48,760 bases of DNA from a virus: the IMG/VR virus record IMGVR_UViG_3300035684_000074, positions 1-48,760 of that record; one strand, 5' to 3'. The translations under genes and the position numbers were made by a program. The notes under the pieces were generated by a model. That model was not told where the DNA came from, searched no databases, and saw only the letters and a list, made by a program, of their open reading frames with translations. Shown piece after piece: positions 24,767 through 31,551 of the stretch (positions are counted from its first letter, which is position 1; every line of letters starts with the position of its first letter).

Positions 24767-25888
24767 TTAAATTGGGTCGGCCGTCATACCCAGGAGCGTG
24801 CTGAACCCGGTCAGCACGCCCTCGACCTCGTACACCGAACCCTTTTGCAGCTTGATGACCATGTCCTTCGCGCGCGCCGAGTATGAAATCTGGATGTCCT
24901 GAATTAGGGACGGCGAATTGCTACCGCACTTGAACTGGACCACGTATCCACCGAGCAGACCCGAGCTGACCTCGACGACTTCCAACGGCCACGCGAACCC
25001 GCGCCCATCGTACGACTTCCAGCGCTCCTCTTTTTGGAGGTCCGAAAGCGAGGAGCCTGGTCCAAACAGCTTCGACACCTTCGAGCACGAATCTTTGACA
25101 TATCCCTCACGCCGCTTGGCTGTGGCCTGTCGATCCCGTTCCTTTTCCATGCGCTCAATATGGGTGTCGATTGCCGTAGCAAGCTTGACTGCCGTCTTGT
25201 CGTTCGGCGCTCGCTCCACAAGCGCGTGAGCCTTCTTGCGAGCCGCGTCGGCCGTTGATATCGCGCCAGCGACGTCACCAGACACTGCCTTCGCCTGCGA
25301 GGTCTTGAGGAGTTCACCTGCCTCGCGACGCCAATCATCCAGTTCAATGCTAGCAAGCAATGCAGCAGCCTCCGTTGCCTTGGAGAAGCGCACCTGGGAG
25401 GCCGTCTTCAAGAACGCAATGCCCTTGCCACGGGCGTCGCCCATCAACAATGCGCGCCCGTGGGTGAAGAATGCCGTCCCGCACCGCTCCGCGTGTTCGT
25501 CCGGCACTCCACCGAGAAGACTAACGCGCTCACACAGCGTTAGCACCTCGCCCATCGGCATATCGGAGGATGATGCGGCTAGCGTGGCGATGGCTGCTGC
25601 ACGGTGCTCAGCGCTCGCCTGCTGCACAGTGCGAGTCGTACCAGACGTAGAGGTGTCGGTCTTCCCTGCGGAGCCGAGACCAATAAGCATCATAAAGACA
25701 CAGCCGATGGCCCCTAGTGCAGCGGGGACGCGGAACCGGCGATGTTTCGCGCTCAAGACGGCACAGGCGATCAGGAGCATCGCGCCGACCCCAACCGCTG
25801 GGTAGCCTATTGAGCCAACTGCTGCAATCAGGCCAAGCCCTAGGCAAGAGCCGAACAGGTACGCAACGCCGGTCCACACGACTTTCAT
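24767..25888 (-). CDS. Multi-span membrane protein of foreign base composition (moron)
   Basis: 373 residues. ATG at 25888 follows GGAGGGG. Three hydrophobic helices lie in the first 75 residues (VVWTGVAYLFGSCLGLGLIA; VGVGAMLLIACAVL; LGAIGCVFMMLIGLG). Then comes a soluble helical part with Lys-rich heptads and a C-terminal beta domain (FAWPLEVVEVSSGLLGGYVV; KGSVYEVEGVLTGF) like a small OB-type fold. Codon choice is visibly more AT-rich than the neighbours (many AAG/GAA/ATC with T/A third bases), a sign of recent acquisition. It lies on the opposite strand after the tail genes, a usual moron site. Function unknown; a defence or exclusion role is possible. Confidence 0.6.
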   Translation of the reverse strand: MKVVWTGVAYLFGSCLGLGLIAAVGSIGYPAVGVGAMLLIACAVLSAKHRRFRVPAALGAIGCVFMMLIGLGSAGKTDTSTSGTTRTVQQASAEHRAAAIATLAASSSDMPMGEVLTLCERVSLLGGVPDEHAERCGTAFFTHGRALLMGDARGKGIAFLKTASQVRFSKATEAAALLASIELDDWRREAGELLKTSQAKAVSGDVAGAISTADAARKKAHALVERAPNDKTAVKLATAIDTHIERMEKERDRQATAKRREGYVKDSCSKVSKLFGPGSSLSDLQKEERWKSYDGRGFAWPLEVVEVSSGLLGGYVVQFKCGSNSPSLIQDIQISYSARAKDMVIKLQKGSVYEVEGVLTGFSTLLGMTADPI

Positions 25889-25967
25889 TACCGACCCCTC
25901 CGAAGGACGGGAGGAGCACGTCCCCCCGGACGCGTGACCCTACCCAGCCACGCTCAGAGTCACAAGC

Positions 25968-26252
25968 TCACAAGCGCGCACACGTGGCACAGTCCACCGC
26001 CCAGCGCTTCCCGCCCCCCTGAGCGCCCCTGTCCTCCACGAGCCGGAGGCGGCCCTTCCCGGCCGGCACATGGGCGCCGCAGCGGCACGGCGCCGCGCGC
26101 CCGTTGGGCCGGAACCGCACCTCGCCCTGGACGCACTGGGGCTCGATGTGGGAGGCGCCCTTCTCCGATTCGAAGTCCGCGTACTCACGCTTGCGGATGA
26201 GCCCGCCACAGGCCCGGCAGGGGCCGCTCTTCTCGGTGATGATGGTGGGCAT
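25968..26252 (-). CDS. Small zinc-finger protein, last gene of the early operon
   Basis: 94 residues. CRACGG near residue 12, further Cys at RCGA and CATC, and a basic character suggest a zinc-binding nucleic-acid protein. The phrase RKREYADFESEKGASHIEP resembles zinc-ribbon proteins that bind DNA. It starts 4 nt after the stop of the gene before it, so it is the final cistron of the minus-strand operon. The 79 bp between its stop and the moron start hold nothing I recognise. Confidence 0.55.
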   Translation of the reverse strand: MPTIITEKSGPCRACGGLIRKREYADFESEKGASHIEPQCVQGEVRFRPNGRAAPCRCGAHVPAGKGRLRLVEDRGAQGGGKRWAVDCATCARL

Positions 26253-26256
26253 AGTT

Positions 26257-26667
26257 CTACCCCGCCTGACGCAACAGGGCGTTGAACGCGCCCCGGTTCT
26301 CCACCTCGGCGCAGCGGAAGACGTTGGCTCCCGCGACGGCGTGCATCTGACGGAGTGCCTCGGCGCGCAAGGGATCGGCGGCGTGGCCCGACAGGAAGGC
26401 AGCCGCCAGACGGTGTCCGCGGAGCGGTTCCGGACGCTGGACGGAGGCGATGGCCATCACGGCCCCGCTGGCCCAGCGCAGTTGCCGGTACTGGCGGTGC
26501 CACGTCACTCCATGTGGAACGAGCATCTCGAACAGGGCGCATCCAGTCCAGCCAGCGGCCTTGTCCGACGAGGCGATGAAGCCCAGTCGCACCTTGTCGT
26601 CCACCAACACCATCCCCTGCGCCATGGCCACCACCTCCCTCAGCGTCATCTCTCTCGGCGTCGTCAT
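26257..26667 (-). CDS. Hypothetical early protein
   Basis: 136 residues, ATG overlapping the sigma-like gene stop by 4 nt. An N-terminal helix (TLREVVAMAQGMVLVDDKVR) precedes a compact mixed region with GAVMAIASVQRPEPLRGHR. No motif is recognised. Tight coupling to the sigma-like gene makes it a candidate partner, for example an anti-sigma factor or co-activator (inference). Confidence 0.5.
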   Translation of the reverse strand: MTTPREMTLREVVAMAQGMVLVDDKVRLGFIASSDKAAGWTGCALFEMLVPHGVTWHRQYRQLRWASGAVMAIASVQRPEPLRGHRLAAAFLSGHAADPLRAEALRQMHAVAGANVFRCAEVENRGAFNALLRQAG

Positions 26668-27659
26668 GCGGACCTCCCGTCCATGTATTCACGAAGGGCC
26701 CGCAGCCCGCGCGCGCGCGCGGCGAGCAGCGCCTCCGGGGTGCACTTCAGGCGGCGGGCGAGCTGGGCGTCGGAGAGCGTCTCCCGGGCAAGTCCCATGG
26801 GGACGGCGACGGCCAGGCGCTCGAGGCGCGGCAGCTTCTTGAGGGCAGCCACCGCGGCGAGCTGCTGCGCGCGCTGGCGGCGCTCCTCCTCGCCCTCGTC
26901 GGGCAGCTCCAGGGACTCGCGCTCGCTGGCGCGGGTGGCCCCGAGGGACAGCCCGAGGGTGGTAGCGTGGTCTGCACCCTCCTTCCGCAGAGCGTCCTCG
27001 TACGAGGCCTCCCCGCGGGCCACGCGCTTGCGCGCCCGGGCGGCCAGCTTGCGCCCCCATTGGGTGGGGCCCACGAGCTTCGCCTCCTCGAGCACGTTGC
27101 CCAGGTGCTGGCGGACGGCCTTCATCACGTAGGCGGGGTACAGGGTGCGGCCCGGACCGGCCCAGCCGGGGGTGAAGCGCTTCCACAGCCGCTGGGCGCG
27201 GAGCCGCGCCTCCTGCAGCAAGTCCGCCTTCTCCAAGTGGGTGCGCTCGTGGCGGGTGAAGGCGTGCTTCACCTCGCCCTCGAGGAAGGGGGTGAGCAGG
27301 TGCAGCAGCAGGGCCTCGGCGGCGCGCTGCCGGCGGCCGCCCTCCGCGGCACCACGCACCTCGGCGAGGGCCGTCTCCATGGCCTCGGCGAGCTCCGGGG
27401 TGAGGAGGCTCTCGCGGGCCGAGCGGCGGAAGGGCAGCACCTGCTGCCGGGTGTCCACGCCGGGCACCGTCCGCTGGCGCAGGTGGGGGCGGTGGGCCCG
27501 TGCCTCCCGGCGCACCTCGCGCGTGGGGACGGTGAAGAGGACGAGCTGGACGGGCGCCGCCACCTGGCGCCCCTGCGCACGTGCTCGTCCCCGGCTCCCA
27601 GCAGAGACAGGAGAGGAAGGGACGGGAGCGGGCACCAAGGGGCGGGCTGCACAGGCCAT
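26664..27659 (-). CDS. Sigma-70-like transcription factor
   Basis: 331 residues. A basic N-terminus is followed by a region-2-like segment: AEALLLHLLTPFLEGEVKHA, then HLEKADLLQEARLRAQRLWK matching the DLIQEG signature, and RTLYPAYVMKAVRQHL matching the FSTYAYWWIRQA helix. At the C-terminus, LPRLERLAVAVPMGLARETL then SDAQLARRLKCTPEALLAAR, ARGLRALREYM is a region-4-like helix-turn-helix. The spacing between them fits region 3. The helices are divergent, so it may recognise an unusual promoter. ATG at 27659 follows GGAGGG; a 65-nt gap upstream contains a TTGACG box. It is near the end of the early operon, as expected for a late-gene activator. RNA-polymerase binding is untested. Confidence 0.68.
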   Translation of the reverse strand: MACAARPLVPAPVPSSPVSAGSRGRARAQGRQVAAPVQLVLFTVPTREVRREARAHRPHLRQRTVPGVDTRQQVLPFRRSARESLLTPELAEAMETALAEVRGAAEGGRRQRAAEALLLHLLTPFLEGEVKHAFTRHERTHLEKADLLQEARLRAQRLWKRFTPGWAGPGRTLYPAYVMKAVRQHLGNVLEEAKLVGPTQWGRKLAARARKRVARGEASYEDALRKEGADHATTLGLSLGATRASERESLELPDEGEEERRQRAQQLAAVAALKKLPRLERLAVAVPMGLARETLSDAQLARRLKCTPEALLAARARGLRALREYMDGRSA

Positions 27660-27724
27660 ACATCATCCCTCCCAGTGGAATGGGTTTGCGTCAACAATTC
27701 AGCCAACCGCAAACACCAAGCAAC
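27660..27724 (-). promoter_or_regulatory. Possible internal promoter before the sigma-like gene
   Basis: The only substantial gap in the early operon (65 nt). It contains TTGACG at 27694-27689 (minus strand) and the GGAGGG ribosome-binding site. A matching -10 is not evident. Confidence 0.3.
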
Positions 27725-28156
27725 TCAGAGAGGCGGCCCCGAGGCCAGCTCGCCCCTGCCGTCACCCTGGCAGGACAGGCCGGCCTTGCGCAGCAGGCGC
27801 GCCACGTACGTCGGCGCCAATGACAGGCGCTCGGCAATGACTCGCACGGACAGCTCCGGCTCCGTCCGGTACAGGTGCACCGCCCGGGCGGCCTTCCAGC
27901 GGGCGTACTCTTCGGCCGACATGCCGGCAGGAGGGTGCTCGGGCCCGAGCTCGCGCTCGTCGCTGGTGTCGTAGGTGAACTGGGGCGGGATGCGAGGCAC
28001 CGCCTCCCCGCGATTCAAACGCAGCTTGCGGCGGCGGGCGCATTCGCCGCACTGCCAGGGAATGCGGCCCCTCGGCTTCACGCCCACCACCGTGCCGCAG
28101 GCGCAGGTGATGGAGACGGGGCGAGGCATGTCTTGCATTGAGTTGCATGCCGTCAT
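27725..28156 (-). CDS. Zinc-ribbon / helix-turn-helix DNA-binding protein
   Basis: 143 residues. The N-terminal Cys pairs (CACG at about 18 and CGEC at about 36) form a zinc ribbon. The C-terminus (SVRVIAERLSLAPTYVARLL, RKAGL) is a clear HTH. The linker holds a conserved-looking YDTSDERELGPEHPP. It overlaps the RusA gene by 4 nt and precedes the sigma-like gene, so it may be an early-to-late regulator. A repressor role cannot be excluded, and it is one of few candidates for one in this prophage. Confidence 0.62.
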   Translation of the reverse strand: MTACNSMQDMPRPVSITCACGTVVGVKPRGRIPWQCGECARRRKLRLNRGEAVPRIPPQFTYDTSDERELGPEHPPAGMSAEEYARWKAARAVHLYRTEPELSVRVIAERLSLAPTYVARLLRKAGLSCQGDGRGELASGPPL

Positions 28157-28662
28157 GGCTTCCTCGGTGGGTGGGTGGCTGGGGAAATGCGCAATTGCTT
28201 GCGCTGCTTCAGGAGGCGGTTGCGGTTACGGGTGCGCCGGGCCTTGGCCGAGCGCTCCGCGCGGGCGCGGCGGTGGGCTTCGGCCTCCTCGGCGGTGGCG
28301 AAGGCCTCACCCTCGAGCAGCACCTCCACGCGCGGGTTCTTGCTGTCGTCCAGCCGGTACCCATGGTCCTCGGACACCTGGCCGTCGTCGAGGTAGGCCC
28401 AGTCCTGGAGGGCGTCGAGCAGCACCTTGCGCACGTTGTCCAAGTCCCCCACCCGCCGCGGGCGGAAGGCGTGGAGGGTGAGGCGGACGGGGCCCACCAG
28501 GGGCAGCACCCCGGCGGCCTGGGCGAGCGCGGCGACGGCGGCCTTGTACCGGCGGGCCTCGTCCGAGGGCACCAGGCCCCGGCCCGGGGCGGGCTTCCAG
28601 TACGTGTTGGCGCTGGGCGGGTACGGCAAGGTGAGGCGGATGCTCTTGGGCAGGCAGCTCAT
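28153..28662 (-). CDS. RusA-family Holliday-junction resolvase
   Basis: 169 residues. The family signature is intact: LPYPPSANTYW at the N-terminus, then GDLDNVRKVLLDAL (about 85-98) and YLDDGQVSE (about 104-112), which provide the catalytic Asp residues. The C-terminus is a basic tail (AKARRTRNRNRLLKQRKQL). It resolves branched DNA during phage replication and recombination before packaging. I chose the ATG at 28662, which overlaps the upstream gene stop by 4 nt; the longer ORF start has no support. Confidence 0.9.
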   Translation of the reverse strand: MSCLPKSIRLTLPYPPSANTYWKPAPGRGLVPSDEARRYKAAVAALAQAAGVLPLVGPVRLTLHAFRPRRVGDLDNVRKVLLDALQDWAYLDDGQVSEDHGYRLDDSKNPRVEVLLEGEAFATAEEAEAHRRARAERSAKARRTRNRNRLLKQRKQLRISPATHPPRKP

Positions 28663-29066
28663 GGCGTGGACTCCAGGCAGCAGGGCGGGGGCACAGCCGC
28701 ACCCCGGCAGTTTTCCCAGTACGGCACGTGGTGCTGACAGCGACGCCAGCCGGGGTGTGCCAGCAGCGTCACCCCGCGCACGGGCATGGCGCCGTGCCGA
28801 CCGGCAACGTCCACGTGGCGCCCCCCGCCACAGTCCTCGCACCGCACCCAGAGCACCTCGAAGCCGCCCACGGTGCGCTGCGGCGGCGCCTCCGGCTGGT
28901 GCACCGGCACGGCGACGGGGAGGGGTGCAGTGGGCAGCTCCGCCGACGGGGCCGGGTGCACGGGCGGCCCGTCCTCCCGCGGGGCAGGAGGGGCGAGCGG
29001 CAGGGCTTCCTGCGTGGCCTCACGCGCGCTGGTGGCGGCCGGGCGGCGCTTGCGTCCGGCCGTCAT
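28659..29066 (-). CDS. Small Cys-motif early protein
   Basis: 135 residues from the ATG at 29066 (4-nt overlap with the initiator gene). The first 70 residues are Pro/Ala-rich. The end has VRCEDCGGGRHVDVAGRHGA, then HPGWRRCQHHVPYWENC, giving four Cys and several His for a zinc site. It is fused in transcription between the initiator and RusA. No family is recognised. Confidence 0.5.
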   Translation of the reverse strand: MTAGRKRRPAATSAREATQEALPLAPPAPREDGPPVHPAPSAELPTAPLPVAVPVHQPEAPPQRTVGGFEVLWVRCEDCGGGRHVDVAGRHGAMPVRGVTLLAHPGWRRCQHHVPYWENCRGAAVPPPCCLESTP

Positions 29067-30142
29067 GGGCCACCCTCCCCCGCCGGGCTGGTGAAGCGCA
29101 CCCCGCGCAAGCCCTCGACGGCCCCCATCCTGCCGAGTAGCTCGCCGTAGTGGTCGCCCACCCAGTCCGCGAAGAACCTGTCCCCCGCCTCCAGCACCAG
29201 CTCGCCCTCGCACACCTCCCGCGCGCGCAGCTTCACCAGCCAGCGGAGCGCGTAGTCCTTCCCGTCGGCCCGCAGGGCCTCGAGCATCCGCCGCCAGGCG
29301 CTCGCCGCGGGGGTGTCCTCGGGCAGCTCCGCCAGCGCGGCGGCCCCCTCGGGCGCGGCCACGGGGGCAGGAGGGGCTTGCCCCCCGGGCTCCGGGTCAA
29401 TGCTCCACCGGCCGCCGAGCAGCTTCTCGGCGGGCTCGTACCCGTCCGGAGTGCTGCCGGAGAGCAGCCACTCCAAGTCCACCCGCTGGCGCCGGCGCAG
29501 CTCTCCCCGGCACAGGGGGGAGCGCGGCACCAGGGCGAAGACGCGCCTCCACTCCTCGAGCGGGCGGCGCTCCAGGGCGACGAGGGCGTCCTGCAGCAGC
29601 TTCGCCGAGGTGCGCTCCCACGCGCGGAAGCCGTGTGGGGCGGCCAGCTCGTTCCACGCGGCGCGCAGCGCCTGCACCTCGGGCGGGAGGGGGGCTGGAG
29701 GGCGGGCCCTGTCACGCTGGGCGTCACGCGCGGCCACCGTGACGATCGCCAGCTTTCCCCGTGTCGGCGTGACAGGAGGAGAAGGAGGAAGGGTATGTAT
29801 ATTCTTCTTCTCCTCCTCCTGTGTCACGCTAGCGGTCACGCTGTCACGCTGGGCTGTCACGCTGCGCTTTCGGGCCCTCTCAACTCGTTTTCTCTCTCTG
29901 GCGAGGGCGCGGGTTCGCTCCTCCTGACTCTCCGCTGTCACGCTAGGTGTCACGCTGTCACGCCCTGTCACGCGTGACAGCGTGTGGGCCGGGGCCTCCA
30001 CGGGGCGGGCGGCGGTGAAGAGCGCCACCGCCTCCCGGAAGCCCTCCAGCCGCGCCTCGGCCCGGGCCTGGGCAAGGCGCGCCTGCTCGAGCTCGGCACG
30101 CAGGGCCGCCAACTCCTGGGGCATGCTGCTCGCGCAACTCAT
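29063..30142 (-). CDS. Replication initiator with a DnaA-N-like C-terminal domain
   Basis: 359 residues. An N-terminal coiled coil (MPQELAALRAELEQARLAQA, EARLEGFREAVALF) leads into a Ser/Thr-Val-rich middle encoded by iterons. About 150-200 (VQALRAAWNELAAPHGFRAW) is a short helical domain seen in phage replication proteins. The last 80 residues (WRRMLEALRADGKDYALRWL, ELVLEAGDRFFADWVGDHYG) look like DnaA domain I/N, which recruits helicase. There is no Walker ATPase, so it probably marks the origin and loads host DnaB. ATG at 30142 overlaps the methylase stop by 4 nt. The initiator role is an inference supported by the iterons. Confidence 0.66.
   Translation of the reverse strand: MSCASSMPQELAALRAELEQARLAQARAEARLEGFREAVALFTAARPVEAPAHTLSRVTGRDSVTPSVTAESQEERTRALARERKRVERARKRSVTAQRDSVTASVTQEEEKKNIHTLPPSPPVTPTRGKLAIVTVAARDAQRDRARPPAPLPPEVQALRAAWNELAAPHGFRAWERTSAKLLQDALVALERRPLEEWRRVFALVPRSPLCRGELRRRQRVDLEWLLSGSTPDGYEPAEKLLGGRWSIDPEPGGQAPPAPVAAPEGAAALAELPEDTPAASAWRRMLEALRADGKDYALRWLVKLRAREVCEGELVLEAGDRFFADWVGDHYGELLGRMGAVEGLRGVRFTSPAGEGGP
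29710..29979 (-). repeat. Iteron cluster TGTCACGC inside the initiator gene (candidate replication origin)
   Basis: Direct copies of the (T)GTCACGCT core start near 29710, 29722 (variant), 29822, 29834, 29842, 29855, 29936, 29948, 29956 and 29966. Inverted copies (GCGTGACA) lie at 29767 and 29972. An AT-rich patch (29794-29816, TATGTATATTCTTCTTC) lies beside them and could be the melting site. Confidence 0.72.
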
Positions 30143-31551
30143 GGAGTGGCCCCCGCGAAGCTGAAGAGGTCCGGCTGGCGCTCGGCCAGGCAGTGGGGGG
30201 AAAGCCAGATGCGCTCGCGCTGGGCGTTGGCCTTGTTGCCGGCGCTCGCGGCGTACCCGCCCGGGGCCTTCCAGGCCACGCACCGCCAGGTGGTCGGCAT
30301 GGTGTGCTCACCCTCGTAGCCGCACAGGGCGATGCGCAGCTTGGGGTTGCCCCCGTTGGCCAGGGCCCACTCGCGCACCGCGTGGGCAACATCGAGGTCC
30401 TCTTCCGCGTAGATGCTCGGGTCCCTCCCAGCGGCCGCGCTGTACGGCGGGTCCAGGAAGACGGCCGTGGTGCCAATGGCCTCGGTGACGGAGGGCGTCA
30501 GAACCCGCGTCCAGTCGCCGCAGCAGACGCGGACGTAGCGCAGCCGGGCGGCCAGGGCCTGCATCCACTCGAGGATGGTGCCGCGAGAGCCGCTGGCCGT
30601 CACGCCGCGCCCGGTCGCTCCTCGGCTGCCGGAGATGCTGGGCATCTGCTGCCAGGTGCTCGAGGCCGCGGTGTGCACACCGCGCGCGCCGCCATCCCCG
30701 ATGGAAGGACGCTTCGCCCAGCCGGCCGACAGGGAGAGGTCTCGCACGCGTCCGGCGTGGACACCGTTCATCCCGCCGCCGGCGCTCGCAATGGCTGGCC
30801 GGGGCTCGCCGACGCCTCGCACCTTGCGAGCATTCACCCCGCGCGGAGCGCGCCCAGCGTTCGCCCGGCCCTCCCAATTCACCGCGTTGGCGAGGGACTC
30901 TCCGCGGTACGCGAACTGGTGGACACCCCGGCCCGGCTTGTCGAGGGCGGGGCGCTTCTCGTACTCAGTGGTGTGAATGCCGCACGTCTTCTCGGCGCCG
31001 GCGGCCTCCTGCTCCTCCCAGGCCGGCTGGGCGCACCAGCCAGAGCCAATCCACTGACTGATGCCCCACACCCAGCGCCCGGCCACCTCGGCGTCGAAGT
31101 AGCTTTCATCCTTGCGCAACCGCTCGCGCAGCGCGGCACCCAGGGGCCGCCCCTCGAACTGGCCGGCACGGAGTGCCTCCTGGGCTCGGGCCACGTCTCC
31201 CGTCGCCAGCGCCTGCAGCGCGGCCGCCGACGCCTTGTGCATGCGCGCGAGAGCGTCCTCGCCGTTGACGAGCCAGCGGTGGGTGGCGTGCAGGTCCGCC
31301 TCGTTGACGGGGCTGTCCGCCCAAAAGGCCACCTCGTCCGGCGAGGCCTGGACGGCCCGCCAGAAGTTGGCGAGGTAGCAGTCCTTGTCGTTGACGGTCT
31401 CCACCCGCGGCGGGGTGGGCCGGGCGAGCAGCACCGCGAGGCTGCCCGCGAAGGGCTCCACGTAGTTGGCCACGTCACCGAAGGCCTGCCACACGAGCGG
31501 GGCCGCCCGGGACTTGCCGCCGAACCAGGGGAAGGGGGCGCGCACCGTCAC
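30139..31551 (-). CDS. D12-class DNA adenine N6-methyltransferase
   Basis: 470 residues. It opens with FPWFGGKSRAAPLVW (FxGxK), then YVEPFAGSLAVLL (motif I, AdoMet binding), VNDKD, and the catalytic LDPPYS near residue 360. Between them is an insert of about 130 residues with a repeated peptide: KRPALDKPGRGVH, PRPAIASAGGGMNGVH, KRPSIGDGGARGVH and QMPSISGSRGATGRGV. It probably reads the DNA target. GTG at 31551 overlaps the upstream stop by 4 nt. It could protect phage DNA from host restriction or control methylation-sensitive genes. No partner endonuclease is seen. Confidence 0.9.
   Translation of the reverse strand: MTVRAPFPWFGGKSRAAPLVWQAFGDVANYVEPFAGSLAVLLARPTPPRVETVNDKDCYLANFWRAVQASPDEVAFWADSPVNEADLHATHRWLVNGEDALARMHKASAAALQALATGDVARAQEALRAGQFEGRPLGAALRERLRKDESYFDAEVAGRWVWGISQWIGSGWCAQPAWEEQEAAGAEKTCGIHTTEYEKRPALDKPGRGVHQFAYRGESLANAVNWEGRANAGRAPRGVNARKVRGVGEPRPAIASAGGGMNGVHAGRVRDLSLSAGWAKRPSIGDGGARGVHTAASSTWQQMPSISGSRGATGRGVTASGSRGTILEWMQALAARLRYVRVCCGDWTRVLTPSVTEAIGTTAVFLDPPYSAAAGRDPSIYAEEDLDVAHAVREWALANGGNPKLRIALCGYEGEHTMPTTWRCVAWKAPGGYAASAGNKANAQRERIWLSPHCLAERQPDLFSFAGATP

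Noticed and set aside
26158-26166. CCCTTCTC on the plus strand near 26.16 kb
   Set aside because: Inside and antisense to a minus-strand gene with no plus-strand gene after it.
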